A stretch of DNA of 64,000 bases. It comes from Piscinibacter sp. HJYY11. Lineage in GTDB: Bacteria > Pseudomonadota > Gammaproteobacteria > Burkholderiales > Burkholderiaceae_C. Under the pieces are notes generated by a model. It ran no database searches, was not told the origin of the DNA, and worked only from the letters and a program-made list of their open reading frames with translations. This document shows, one piece after another, positions 19,393 through 30,810 of this stretch (its first letter is position 1; every line of letters starts with the position of its first letter). A program made the translations under genes and the position numbers. The DNA lies in contig NZ_JAERQZ010000001.1 in assembly GCF_016735515.1 (NCBI RefSeq), positions 4,390,746-4,454,745 of the forward strand, read 5' to 3'.

Positions 19393-19671
19393 ATGGGCGC
19401 CTTGGATGCGCTGTGGCATTTGTTGAATTTTTTCGCTCCGGCGGTCGGGGTGGGCGTCGTGGCGGCGTGGGGCGCCAAGCTGTTCTGGTGGCGCGAGCTG
19501 AAAGGCGTGTCGGGCTGGCGCATGGTGGCTTGGGCGGTGCCCGCTTCGGCGCTGGTGCTCATCGCCGGCCTGCTCTGGCATGGGCAGGACGGCAAGATGA
19601 GCACCTATGGCGCCATGGTGTTCGCCTGCGCCCTGGCCCTGTGGTGGGCCGGCTGGAAGGAACGCCGCTAG
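19393..19671 (+). CDS. Small inner-membrane protein, function unknown
   Basis: 92 residues with three hydrophobic helices (LLNFFAPAVGVGVVAAWGAKLFW; MVAWAVPASALVLIAGLLW; AMVFACALALWWAGW) separated by short basic loops (WRELKGVSGWR, WKERR). The ATG at 19393 has GGAG nine bases upstream. It is divergent from hemA and convergent with miaB, so it is probably transcribed alone. It does not match a family I can name. Confidence 0.65.
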   Translation: MGALDALWHLLNFFAPAVGVGVVAAWGAKLFWWRELKGVSGWRMVAWAVPASALVLIAGLLWHGQDGKMSTYGAMVFACALALWWAGWKERR

Positions 19672-19684
19672 GCAGTCAGCCGGC

Positions 19685-21046
19685 TCAAGCCTCCGCCAGC
19701 GCCGCACTTTCCCGCGTGGCCACCTCGGCCCGCAGCGAGTGCGGGTAGGCCTCGGTGATCGTTACGTCGATCAGTTGTCCGATCAAGCGCGGCTGGCCTT
19801 TGAAGTTGACGATGCGGTTGCACTCGGTGCGGCCCATCAGCTCGTTGGCATCCTTGCGCGACGGGCCTTCGACCAGGATCTTCTGCACCGTGCCAACCAT
19901 CGCCTGACCGATGCGGCGCTGGTTCGCCTCGATCACCGCTTGCAGGTGCTGCAGGCGCTTGAGCTTCACCTCTTGCGGCGTGTCGTCATGCAGCGCGGCG
20001 GCCGGTGTGCCGGGGCGTGGGCTGAAGACGAAGCTGAAGCTGCTGTCGAAGCCGACGTCCTCGATGAGTTTCATCATCTTGGCGAAGTCGTCTTCGGTCT
20101 CGCCGGGGAAGCCCACGATGAAGTCGCTCGAGAGGCTGATGTTCGGCCGCACGGCGCGCAGCTTGCGCACGGTGCTCTTGAACTCCATCGCGGTGTAGCC
20201 GCGCTTCATCGCCATGAGGATGCGGTCGCTGCCGTGCTGCACCGGCAGGTGCACATGGTTCACGAGTTGCGGCACGCGGCCGTAGGCATCGATCAGGCGC
20301 TGCGAGAACTCGTTGGGGTGGCTCGTGGTGTAGCGAATGCGCTCGATGCCGGGGATCTCGGCCACATACTCGATGAGCAACGCGAAGTCGGCAATCTCGC
20401 TCGTGTCGCCCATCTTGCCGCGGTAGGCATTGACGTTCTGCCCGAGCAGTGTCACTTCCTTTACACCCTGGTCGGCAAGACCGGCCACTTCGACCAGCAC
20501 GTCGTCGAAGGGGCGCGACACCTCCTCGCCGCGGGTGTAGGGCACCACGCAGTAGCTGCAGTACTTGGAGCAGCCTTCCATGATCGAGACGAAGGCGGTC
20601 GCGCCCTCGACACGCGCCGGCGGCAGGTTGTCGAACTTCTCGATCTCGGGGAAGCTGATGTCGACCTGCGGGCGGCGCTCGTGGCGGCGCTGCGCCAGCA
20701 TCTGCGGCAGTCGGTGCAGCGTCTGCGGACCGAACACCACGTCGACGTAGGGAGCGCGCTCGATGATGGCCGCGCCTTCCTGGCTCGCGACGCAGCCGCC
20801 CACGCCGATGAGCGTCCCCTTGGCCTTCAGGTGCTTGACGCGGCCGAGGTCGCTGAAGACCTTCTCCTGCGCCTTCTCGCGCACCGAGCAGGTGTTGAAG
20901 AGGATGAGATCGGCTTGCTCGACGTCATCCGTCGACTCGTAGCCTTCGGCGGCGTGCAGCACATCGGCCATCTTGTCCGAGTCGTACTCGTTCATCTGGC
21001 ACCCGAAGGTCTTGATGAAGACCTTCTTCGGGGTCGGGCTCTGCAT
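19685..21046 (-). CDS. miaB: tRNA-2-methylthio-N6-dimethylallyladenosine synthase MiaB
   Basis: Radical-SAM methylthiotransferase that modifies A37 of tRNAs reading UNN codons. 453 residues: an N-terminal UPF0004 domain with three Fe-S cysteines (FGCQMN, NTCSVRE, GGCVAS), the radical-SAM motif [18 protein letters not shown], and a C-terminal TRAM domain. The ATG at 21046-21044 gives [20 protein letters not shown]; the longer reading upstream belongs to the preceding gene's shadow. It lies 11 bases after a small secreted-protein gene on the same strand. Confidence 0.97.
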   Translation of the reverse strand: MQSPTPKKVFIKTFGCQMNEYDSDKMADVLHAAEGYESTDDVEQADLILFNTCSVREKAQEKVFSDLGRVKHLKAKGTLIGVGGCVASQEGAAIIERAPYVDVVFGPQTLHRLPQMLAQRRHERRPQVDISFPEIEKFDNLPPARVEGATAFVSIMEGCSKYCSYCVVPYTRGEEVSRPFDDVLVEVAGLADQGVKEVTLLGQNVNAYRGKMGDTSEIADFALLIEYVAEIPGIERIRYTTSHPNEFSQRLIDAYGRVPQLVNHVHLPVQHGSDRILMAMKRGYTAMEFKSTVRKLRAVRPNISLSSDFIVGFPGETEDDFAKMMKLIEDVGFDSSFSFVFSPRPGTPAAALHDDTPQEVKLKRLQHLQAVIEANQRRIGQAMVGTVQKILVEGPSRKDANELMGRTECNRIVNFKGQPRLIGQLIDVTITEAYPHSLRAEVATRESAALAEA

Positions 21047-21057
21047 GGCGAGCCTCC

Positions 21058-21441
21058 TCAGGGCTTGATCCAGGCCTGGGCGGCCGGATCGAACTGCCAC
21101 TTCTGGGCTTCCGCCGGCGTCTCGGGCCAGGGCTTGCGGGCAATTTCTTCGGGGCGCAGGAGCCACACATCCTTGATGAGGCCGGTGGTGTCCTCGAAGG
21201 TGTAGTTGACGGTGGCCTTGAGGTTCATCACGGCCCCCGACATCACGAGCATGTTGTCGAGGCCTCGGATGCGCGCCCCGGGCGCCAACTGTGCAGTCTT
21301 GCCGTTGAGCAGGAGTTGCGGCGGCGCACCGAAGGTGATGACGCCGCGCAAGGCGTTCTGCGGGAAGTTGCGCTGCACCTGGGCGGAAGCGGACGAAGCG
21401 AACACGATCGCGGCAGTGGCGACGGCAAGACAGCGGTACAT
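21058..21441 (-). CDS. Small secreted protein, function unknown
   Basis: 127 residues with a Sec signal ([20 protein letters not shown], cleavage before QVQRN) and a mature part containing [37 protein letters not shown] segments, split here for brevity by domain: a beta-rich first half and a C-terminal half ending near [17 protein letters not shown]. Probably periplasmic. It immediately precedes miaB (11 bases), so co-transcription is likely. I recognise it only as a conserved hypothetical type seen in Burkholderiales; no function is assigned. Confidence 0.7.
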   Translation of the reverse strand: MYRCLAVATAAIVFASSASAQVQRNFPQNALRGVITFGAPPQLLLNGKTAQLAPGARIRGLDNMLVMSGAVMNLKATVNYTFEDTTGLIKDVWLLRPEEIARKPWPETPAEAQKWQFDPAAQAWIKP

Positions 21442-21500
21442 GGTTTTGATCCAGTGGCTGTGGAGGAATGGATTGTGGGAGCCTGGCCCACCAAAGACAA

Positions 21501-21529
21501 CGGCTCCGGGTCACGTTGACCGGGAGCCG
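21501..21529 (-). terminator. Hairpin downstream of tRNA-Met, probable terminator
   Basis: On the minus strand the arms pair 7 bp (CGGCTCC with GGAGCCG), then one G-G mismatch, then 5 bp (GGTCA with TGACC) around a 3-base loop. A weak U-rich stretch (TTGTCTTTGG) follows. It lies 16 bases beyond the tRNA 3' end. Confidence 0.6.
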
Positions 21530-21545
21530 CAGGGTAGAGCTGATT

Positions 21546-21622
<77 letters not shown>

Positions 21623-21682
21623 TGAGCCGCGCATTATAGCCATCACTCGCAGGGCCTCTGTCACCTGCGCACTCTCCCATCC

Positions 21683-22795
<1,113 letters not shown>

Positions 22796-22805
22796 TCAGC
22801 CGGTA

Positions 22806-23561
22806 TCAGCGAATCGAGGGGCCGCCACCCCGCTGCGGGGTGGGAGGCTGCAAGGGGGCTGCCGCTGAGTCCATCTCGTCGAACCAGGTGGACGAGGGCG
22901 GATCGTGCTGCTCCATGCCGTCGTCGTCGATCACCGCCGCAGCCGGGATGCGGTCGACAGCCGGTGCGCGGCTCGGGGTCGCGGGGCGCATCGTCGCCGC
23001 GGCAACCGGCGCTGCCGCTGGCGCTTCTACCGGCATGCCGAGGACGGCATTGCGAGCGCCGACAGCGTTGGGAATGGCATCCTCGCGCCACACATGCAGC
23101 GGAATCTCGGCGGCCTTCAAGACGCGGTCCATGCGCGCATGCCGCTGCCGCGTGCTCTCGTTTTCCTGCGACTCGGGGGCGCGGATGTCGACGATGGCGA
23201 TCACCTGCGACATGCTGTCGCACACCACCAGGTCGCCGCATAGCACGCCCACGCGGCGCAGCCATTCCGAATAGGAGTGCCGGGTCGGCACCTTGAGGAA
23301 GCGGGCCAGCGGCACCTGCGCCAGGATGATGTGCTCGGGCAACCCGGCCCGCAGCGCGGCGTAGGCCTTGCGTTCGGGGGTGGTCATCACACGGGTGGCT
23401 TGCGGCTGCCACGACATCAAGGTGTCCAGTCCTTCCATCGAGCGAGCCTTGTTGCTGCGACGGCTCTTGCTCTCGTCAGCTGGCTTGGCGCGCTTCTGCC
23501 ACCACACCCAACCCAAGGCTGCGAGCACCAATAGCCCGCCGACGATCACCAACGTGTCCAT
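22806..23561 (-). CDS. DUF2726 domain protein with one N-terminal membrane anchor
   Basis: 251 residues: an N-terminal membrane helix (LVIVGGLLVLAALGWVWW), a DUF2726 domain (about 60-170: LTPERKAY-like TTPERKAYAALRAGLPE, IILAQVPLARFLKV, VVCDSMSQVIAIVDI, RVLKAAEIPLHVWRE) and a Pro/Ala-rich tail. DUF2726 resembles nuclease-fold domains with a conserved VVCD...VAVVE core; here the second strand reads IVDI with Asp in place of the usual Glu. Substrate unknown. It lies between convergent ftsY and ffh, downstream of ffh by 106 bases. Confidence 0.8.
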   Translation of the reverse strand: MDTLVIVGGLLVLAALGWVWWQKRAKPADESKSRRSNKARSMEGLDTLMSWQPQATRVMTTPERKAYAALRAGLPEHIILAQVPLARFLKVPTRHSYSEWLRRVGVLCGDLVVCDSMSQVIAIVDIRAPESQENESTRQRHARMDRVLKAAEIPLHVWREDAIPNAVGARNAVLGMPVEAPAAAPVAAATMRPATPSRAPAVDRIPAAAVIDDDGMEQHDPPSSTWFDEMDSAAAPLQPPTPQRGGGPSIR

Positions 23562-23574
23562 GTTTTGACTACCT

Positions 23575-23589
23575 GTGTTCCGCGAACAC
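23575..23589. promoter_or_regulatory. Inverted repeat upstream of the DUF2726 gene
   Basis: GTGTTC, CGC, GAACAC: perfect 6-bp arms, ending 14 bases before the start codon of the DUF2726 gene at 23561. It looks like an operator half-site pair but does not fit the LexA consensus. A second palindrome (GTCCGGCCGGAC, 23601-23612), nested between GACCA and TGGTC, lies just upstream. Confidence 0.4.
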
Positions 23590-23667
23590 TGACCATATCT
23601 GTCCGGCCGGACGTGGTCAACCCAGGCATGTTGCGGTGCACCAGCGGCGGGCTGGCCACCGCGAGGT

Positions 23668-25077
23668 TCAGCGCAGGCCGCCAGGGCCTCCCATGCCCTT
23701 CATGCCGCCCATGCGCTTCATCATCTTCATCAGGCCGCCGCCCTTCATCTTCTTCATCATGCCCTGCATCTGCTCGAACTGGTTGAGCAGGCGGTTGACG
23801 TCTTGCACCTGCACGCCGGCACCGGCGGCAATGCGGCGCTTGCGGGTGGCTTTCAGTAGCTCGGGCTTGCGGCGCTCCAGCGGTGTCATCGAATTGATGA
23901 TGCCTTCCATGCGGCGCACGTCGCGCTCGGCGCGGTCCATGTCGGCTTGGCCGATGTTGGCGGTCTTGCCGCCCGTCAGCTGCGACGGCAGCTTGTCCAC
24001 CAGGCCGGAAAGGCCGCCCATCTTCTTCATCTGGCTGATCTGCGCCAGGAAGTCGTTGAGGTCGAAGCTGTCGCCCGACTTGAGCTTGTCGGCCAGCTTC
24101 TGCGCGGCGGCGACGTCGACGCCCTTCTGCACCTCCTCGACGAGAGCCACGATGTCACCCATGCCGAGCACGCGGCCGGCGTGCCGCTGCGCGTCGAAGA
24201 CTTCCAGACCATCGATCTTCTCGCTGACACCGGCAAACTTGATCGGCGCACCGGTGATCTGCCGTACCGACAGGGCGGCACCGCCACGCGAGTCACCGTC
24301 GGTCTTGGTGAGCACGATGCCGGTAAGCGGCAGCGCTTCCTTGAAGGCCTTGGCGGTGTTGATCGCGTCCTGGCCCTGCATGGCATCGACGACGAAGAGC
24401 GTCTCGACCGGCTTCACCGCCGCGTGCAACTCGGCGATCTCCTTCATCAGGGCTTCGTCGATCGCCAGGCGGCCAGCGGTGTCGACCAGCAGCACGTCGA
24501 AATAGTGACGCCTCGCGTGGTCGAGGGCGGCGTTGGCGATGGCGACGGGCTTGTCGGTGGCGGTGGAGGGGAACCATTCCGCGCCGGCCTGCTTGCTCAC
24601 CGTCTTCAGCTGTTCGATGGCCGCGGGGCGGTAGACGTCGGCCGAGACCGTCAGCACCTTCTTCTTGCGCTTCTCTATCAGATGCTTCGCGAGCTTCGCC
24701 GTCGTGGTCGTCTTGCCGGCGCCCTGCAGGCCCGCCATCAGGATCACCGCCGGCGGCTGGGCCGCGAGGTTGATGTCGGCCGGCGGCTTCACGGCGCCGG
24801 TGGCGGGATCGACCTCGCCCATCGTCGCGGCGAGTTCCTTGTTGACGATGCCCACCAGCGCCTGCCCCGGCGTGAGCGAGCCCACGACCTCGGCACCGAG
24901 CGCCTTCTCCTTCACGCGGGCGATGAAATCGCGCACCACCGGCAGCGCGACGTCGGCCTCGAGCAAGGCCATGCGCACTTCGCGCAGCATGTCCTGCACG
25001 TTGCTTTCGGTGATGCGGGCCTGGCCGCGCATCGTCTTGACGAGACGACTCAGACGGTCGGTGAGGGCTGAAGCCAT
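23668..25077 (-). CDS. ffh: Signal recognition particle protein Ffh
   Basis: SRP54-type GTPase that binds signal sequences and 4.5S RNA. 469 residues: N domain, G domain (GLQGAGKTTTTAKLA, DTAGRLAIDEALM, TKTDGDSRGGAAL) and a Met-rich M domain, ending in a run with many Met and Gly (MMKKMKGGGLMKMMKR...). It is divergent from ypjD, as in many proteobacteria. The 4.5S RNA gene was not seen in this window. Confidence 0.97.
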   Translation of the reverse strand: MASALTDRLSRLVKTMRGQARITESNVQDMLREVRMALLEADVALPVVRDFIARVKEKALGAEVVGSLTPGQALVGIVNKELAATMGEVDPATGAVKPPADINLAAQPPAVILMAGLQGAGKTTTTAKLAKHLIEKRKKKVLTVSADVYRPAAIEQLKTVSKQAGAEWFPSTATDKPVAIANAALDHARRHYFDVLLVDTAGRLAIDEALMKEIAELHAAVKPVETLFVVDAMQGQDAINTAKAFKEALPLTGIVLTKTDGDSRGGAALSVRQITGAPIKFAGVSEKIDGLEVFDAQRHAGRVLGMGDIVALVEEVQKGVDVAAAQKLADKLKSGDSFDLNDFLAQISQMKKMGGLSGLVDKLPSQLTGGKTANIGQADMDRAERDVRRMEGIINSMTPLERRKPELLKATRKRRIAAGAGVQVQDVNRLLNQFEQMQGMMKKMKGGGLMKMMKRMGGMKGMGGPGGLR

Positions 25078-25125
25078 GGGGAGGGGAGTGCGCGAGAACC
25101 GGGCACCCGAAAGTACACTGTGCCG

Positions 25126-25953
25126 ATGATTTTATCGTCGGGCTCCTCGGGAGCGGCCAACGCTCCGGCCATGTTCGCACTGTGGGTGCCGAGTGTGCTG
25201 GCACTCGTTGCCTATGCCGCGGCGGTGCTGTGGCGTGACGAATCGTCGGGCCCGTGGCCTCATCGCCTGCTGTTCGCCGGCTGGCTGGCGCACGGCGCGG
25301 CGACCGCGATCGACATGGCTGGCATCGGCAGCGCCGTCTCCGGTGCCCGCTTCGGTTTTGCGCCGGCGCTGTCGGCCACCTTGTGGCTGGTGGTGGCGGT
25401 CTATGCCGTCGAGAGCCGCTGGGTGCCGTTGCCCGGTGTGCGACGCACGCTCGCGGGCCTGGGCCTGGTGGCCGTCGCCTTGGCGATGGTGTTCCCAGGG
25501 GAGTTCCGCCCTCAGGCCGCCTCTCACTGGGCACCGCTGCACTGGGTACTCGGCATCGCGTCGTATGGGCTCTTCGGGGCAGCCGTCCTCCATGCCGTGA
25601 TGCTCGACCGGGCCGAGCGCCAGATGCGCCTGAAGACCACCACAGGGGCCGGCATGCCCTTGCTGCGCCTCGAGCGCCTCACCTTCCAGTTCGTCACCGC
25701 CGGCTTTGCCTTGCTGACCGCCACGTTGGTGCTCGGCTGGTGGTTCTCGAACCCTTGGCGCTGGGACCACAAGTCGGTCTTTTCGGTACTCGCCTGGCTG
25801 GTGTTCGCGAGCCTCCTGACCGGGCGACAGGCCTTCGGCTGGCGTGGGCGCCGCGCCGTGAGGGGGCTGTATGCGGGCGTGCTGCTGCTGTTGCTGGCCT
25901 ACGCGGGATCGCGTTTCGTGCTCGAAGTGCTGCTGAAGCGGCCGATTGCCTGA
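25126..25953 (+). CDS. ypjD: CcsA/HemX-family cytochrome c assembly-like membrane protein (YpjD type)
   Basis: About 275 residues with eight predicted membrane helices. Family signs are the conserved His in HWAPLHWVLGIASYGLFGAAVLHAVM (split here) and the WWFSNPWRWDHKSVFS stretch that corresponds to the tryptophan-rich haem-handling motif of CcsA proteins. In E. coli the equivalent gene ypjD also adjoins ffh. The start is uncertain: ATG at 25126, or GTG two codons earlier at 25120. A TACACT at 25114-25119 could be a -10 box, implying a very short leader. Exact role unknown. Confidence 0.85.
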   Translation: MILSSGSSGAANAPAMFALWVPSVLALVAYAAAVLWRDESSGPWPHRLLFAGWLAHGAATAIDMAGIGSAVSGARFGFAPALSATLWLVVAVYAVESRWVPLPGVRRTLAGLGLVAVALAMVFPGEFRPQAASHWAPLHWVLGIASYGLFGAAVLHAVMLDRAERQMRLKTTTGAGMPLLRLERLTFQFVTAGFALLTATLVLGWWFSNPWRWDHKSVFSVLAWLVFASLLTGRQAFGWRGRRAVRGLYAGVLLLLLAYAGSRFVLEVLLKRPIA

Positions 25954-25965
25954 GTCACTTCCAAC

Positions 25966-26211
25966 ATGAAATACATCCTGCTGCTCGCCGTGGTGCTGGG
26001 GACCCTCTGGCTGATGCGCACGCTGCGCAAGCCGAAGCTGCCACCACAGCCGGGCGCCACGCCGCCGCCGGCGCCGGCCTTGCCCGAAGACATGGTCAGC
26101 TGCACGCAATGCGGCATGCACCTGCCGCGCAGCGAGGCACTGCCAGGGCGTGGCGGCGTGTTTTGCAGCGAGGCGCACCGCGGCGCGTTCGAGAGCCAGC
26201 GGGGCAACTGA
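25966..26211 (+). CDS. Small membrane-anchored zinc-ribbon protein, PP0621 family
   Basis: 81 residues: one N-terminal membrane helix (MKYILLLAVVLGTLWLMRTL), a Pro-rich linker, and a zinc-binding C-terminal part with CTQCGMHLPRSEAL and FCSEAHR (Cys-X2-Cys, then Cys and His). The gene is consistently found between ypjD and pilS in Burkholderiales. Its stop overlaps the pilS start by one base (TGATG), so it is translated together with the sensor kinase. Function unknown. Confidence 0.8.
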   Translation: MKYILLLAVVLGTLWLMRTLRKPKLPPQPGATPPPAPALPEDMVSCTQCGMHLPRSEALPGRGGVFCSEAHRGAFESQRGN

Positions 26212-28132
26212 TGGCGGGCACGTCGCGCAGCAGTGGCGAGCGGCGTGCTGCCGAGCGACGCCGCATGGCCGGCACCCCCAAGCCGAGGCCGGTGGATGAA
26301 TCCTGGTTCGGCGCACTGGGGGTTGACGGTGATACCCAGCTGCGCGGTGAGGTGCCGTCGGCGGAAGACGAGTCGCGCTACGACGGCAACTGGGCCGCGA
26401 TGGGTCACAACGAAGCCGACTCGCGCTTCCTGACCCGCCAGGCACGGCGCATCATCGGCTCGGGGCAGACCGCCTTCCAGCGCATCTATGGTGCGTTCAT
26501 CGCGGCCCGTGCGGCGCTCGGTGTCGCGCTGATCGCCACCGTGGCGCTGACGGGTTTTTTCGGCGTGCGGCCGCCGCTGACCGTGCTGATCGTCAGCATG
26601 GTCTACGCGACGCTGGCGGTGTCGACCTGGATCCTGCCGCGGCTGCGTCGTTCTGCCGCAAAGGCGCTGTCGAAGATGGGCAGCCGGCAATGGCTGGCCA
26701 CCATCGGCGTCGACATCGTGTGCTTCACGGCCTTGCACCTGCTGTCGCCGTCAGCCACGCTCAACTACGTGGCCCTGCTGGTGCTGCCGGTGCTGATGGC
26801 CGGTGTGCTGACGCCGCGCACGATGGCGCTGGCGACCGCGGCGGTCGTGACGCTCGCCCTGCTCGGGATCGCGGCCTGGGGCGTGGTGCTGGGTGGCGAA
26901 TTGACGCTGCTGATGACCCAGGCGGGACTCGCCGGCAGCGGCTTCTTCGTCATCACCCTGCTGGCCGGCGAGCTGGCGGGTCGCCTCGCGCGCGAGGAGC
27001 TCACGGCCAAGGGCAGCCTGGAACTCGCGCGCCAGCAGGCGCAGCTCAACCGCCTGGTGATCGAGGAGATGCAGGAAGGCGTCCTGGTGGTCGACCGGCG
27101 CGGCCGGGTGCGCGCCGCCAACCCGGCGGCCCGGCTGCTGCTCGCGCCCGAAGGCATGTGCCGCGAGGCGCCCTTCCAGATGCGCAACGTGGAGGCCTGG
27201 GGCAGCCTCGTCGCCGCAGTGGAGCGGGCCTTTGCCGAAGCGGCCTGGCCGGAAGCGGGCCGCGACGTCGTGCTCAACTTCGAAAGCGCTCCCGCACGAA
27301 CCCTGCGCGTGCGCATGCGCTTCACGCGCCGCCGCGAACCGCAGGCCACCGAGGAGCTGTGCGTGCTCTTCCTCGAAGACGTGCGCAGCATGCAGGCCCG
27401 CACGCGGCAGGAGAAGCTGGCCGCGATGGGCCGCATCTCTGCCGGCATCGCGCACGAGATCCGCAATCCGCTCGCTGCCATCTCTCAAGCGAATGCGCTG
27501 ATGGCGGAAGACGCGACCACGCCTTCGCAGCGCCAGCTCACCCGCATGGTGACCGACAACGTCGAGCGCCTGAAGCGTATCGTCGACGACGTGATGGAGG
27601 TGGCGCCCAGCGACGTGCGCGCGATCGGCCCGATCGATGCGGCCTCGCTCATCGCCGCGGTCTGCTCCGAATGGGCGCGCACCAACGGCGTGGTGCTCGG
27701 CGACCAGAGCGTGCTGCAGGTCAAGTTGCCCGACGAGCCGGTGGGCGTGCTCTTCGATGCCGACCACCTGCGCCGCGTGCTCGTCAACCTGCTCGACAAC
27801 GGCTGCCGCCACGCGACCAAGCGGCCGGGTGCGGTGATGCTGCGGCTCTACGTGCGCGACGAGACGCATGCGGTGATGAGCGTGGCGAGCGACGGCGACC
27901 CCATCCCGCCGGAGGTGGAGCGCTACCTCTTCGAGCCCTTCTTCTCCACACGCAGCAGAGGCACCGGCCTGGGCTTGTATATTTGCCGCGAACTTTGCGA
28001 GCGCTACGGCGCCCGCATCGACTACCGGCTGCGCAGCGCCGTCGAAAGCAACCGCAACGAGTTCTCGGTCGCGATGCGCCGCGAGGCCTTGCCCGAGAAC
28101 GTTGCCGCCGAAGCCCGATTGCAATTGTCGTC

Positions 28133-28136
<4 letters not shown>
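26211..28136 (+). CDS. pilS: Sensor histidine kinase PilS
   Basis: Membrane sensor that phosphorylates PilR to control pilin transcription. 641 residues: a hydrophilic N-terminal extension of about 90 residues, six membrane helices (about 95-260), a PAS-like domain (EEMQEGVLVVDRRGRVRAAN), HisKA with His415 in GIAHEIRNPLAAI, and HATPase (NLLDNGCRHATK; GTGLGLYICREL). A second start, ATG at 26265, would shorten the extension by 18 residues. It overlaps both the upstream zinc-ribbon gene (1 base) and pilR (4 bases). Confidence 0.94.
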
Positions 28137-29694
<1,558 letters not shown>

Positions 29695-29698
<4 letters not shown>

Positions 29699-30285
29699 CG
29701 CCGACCTCGCAGCCCGCCCGCAAGGGTTGGCTCGACGAGGCCCGGGCCTGCCCCTCTCCCAACTTCGGCCCGAGGCCGTCTGGCGTCGACATCGACTTGG
29801 CGTTGATCCATTCGATCAGCCTGCCGCCAGGCGTCTATGGTGGTGACGAGATCGAACGCCTCTTCACCAACCGCCTCGACTGGGATACACACCCGTACTT
29901 CCAGCAGATCCGCGGCCTGGAGGTGTCGTCGCATTTCGTGCTGCGGCGCGACGGCGAGCTGATGCAGTTCGTCTCATGCGAAGACCGCGCCTGGCATGCC
30001 GGCCGGTCGGTGTGGCAAGGCCGCGAGAACTGCAACGACTACTCGATCGGCATCGAGCTCGAAGGCCTGGAAGGCGAGACGTTCGAGCACGCTCAGTACG
30101 AGACGCTCGCGATGCTCCTGCAGCGCCTCGCGCGCGACTACCCGCTGCGGTGGGTGGCAGGCCACGAGCACGTGGCACCCGGGCGCAAGCAGGACCCCGG
30201 GCCTGGCTTCGACTGGGTGCACCTGAAAGCGCTGCTCGGTTGGCCCGCTCGGTACTTTCCCGAAAACGGCGCTCCTTCAATTTGA
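29695..30285 (+). CDS. ampD: 1,6-anhydro-N-acetylmuramyl-L-alanine amidase AmpD
   Basis: Cytoplasmic zinc amidase of peptidoglycan recycling; its loss derepresses ampC beta-lactamase in species that have it. 196 residues of the Amidase_2 fold: SPNFGPRP, zinc ligands in LIHSISLPPG and VAGHEHVAPGRKQDPG, catalytic Glu in IGIELEG, and NDYSIGIEL. The start overlaps the pilR stop (ATGA), so it is the last gene of ypjD-PP0621-pilS-pilR-ampD. Confidence 0.96.
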
Positions 30286-30472
30286 GGAGGTGCTCGCGCC
30301 GTGCGTGAAGTGCAGCCTTGCACTGTGCGCGATGCCTGCCGAAATGCGCCTGCACCCCGCGCCGTTGCGTCGTGTGTGCGTGTCGACGCCGCAGCCACGG
30401 GCGATTGCGCGCCGTGCAGTCCGCAGCGCTGCGCGAGGGTGTGCGCGACTGTATTTCCCCTCTTAGGGTAAG
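30286..30472. other. Upstream part of the ampD-nrdA gap, no gene seen
   Basis: 187 bases after ampD with no credible reading frame, no terminator with a U-tract and no repeat that I could recognise. The functional elements of this 525-base gap begin at 30473. Confidence 0.5.
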
Positions 30473-30488
30473 ACGCTATCCCTAGTGC
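30473..30488. promoter_or_regulatory. NrdR box 1 upstream of nrdA
   Basis: ACGCTATCCCTAGTGC fits the NrdR operator pattern acaCwAtATaTwGwgt at the key C4, A6, T11 and G13 positions. Box 2 begins exactly 31 bp downstream, about three helical turns, which is the arrangement known for cooperative NrdR binding. Confidence 0.82.
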
Positions 30489-30517
30489 TTGAAGGTGGCT
30501 GGAGCCCTAGATATAGT
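30489..30517 (+). promoter_or_regulatory. nrdA core promoter between the NrdR boxes
   Basis: TTGAAG (30489-30494), 17 bases, TATAGT (30512-30517): both hexamers are one base off consensus. Box 1 ends at the base before the -35 and box 2 covers the -10, so bound NrdR would occlude RNA polymerase. Predicted start near 30524. Confidence 0.75.
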
Positions 30518-30519
30518 GT
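30504..30519. promoter_or_regulatory. NrdR box 2 overlapping the nrdA -10
   Basis: GCCCTAGATATAGTGT matches the NrdR consensus closely in its right half (ATATAGTGT) with C4 and A6 conserved in the left half. It contains the TATAGT -10 hexamer. Confidence 0.87.
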
Positions 30520-30523
30520 CCCT

Positions 30524-30810
30524 TCGTGTTATCCTTCTGTTCCAGAAACACACGCACATGCCCAACACCATCGCCCCGTTCCCAGGGCTCGCTGCGCAAC
30601 GCAGCGCTGCACAACGACCGGCAAGGTGCAAGGGCCAAGAAAGCCAGGCGCTCGCCGTAGCGCGCTTCGTTCTTACCCGCTCTTCTCATCCGACGTTCCC
30701 GCTCCCCCGTCTCCACGAGGTGGGCCGCAGCTTTTGCTGCTGAGGCCACAAGCCTGCGCCGAGCGCACGAGATCGAACTTCATCGAACCGACATGACGAC
30801 AGGAAACACC
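30524..30810 (+). promoter_or_regulatory. Long structured 5' leader of nrdA
   Basis: If transcription starts near 30524 the leader is about 287 bases. It holds a perfect hairpin GCTGCG-CAA-CGCAGC (30591-30605) and a second, GCAGC-TTTT-GCTGC flanked by GGCC/GGCC (30723-30747), about 65 bases before the start codon. A 61-codon reading (30558-30743) is present but lacks a ribosome-binding site. No known riboswitch was recognised. Confidence 0.45.

Noticed and set aside
30558..30743. 61-codon reading in the nrdA leader as a leader peptide gene
   Set aside because: No Shine-Dalgarno, Arg/Pro/Ala-rich random-looking product, no run of regulatory codons. Kept only as part of the leader description.
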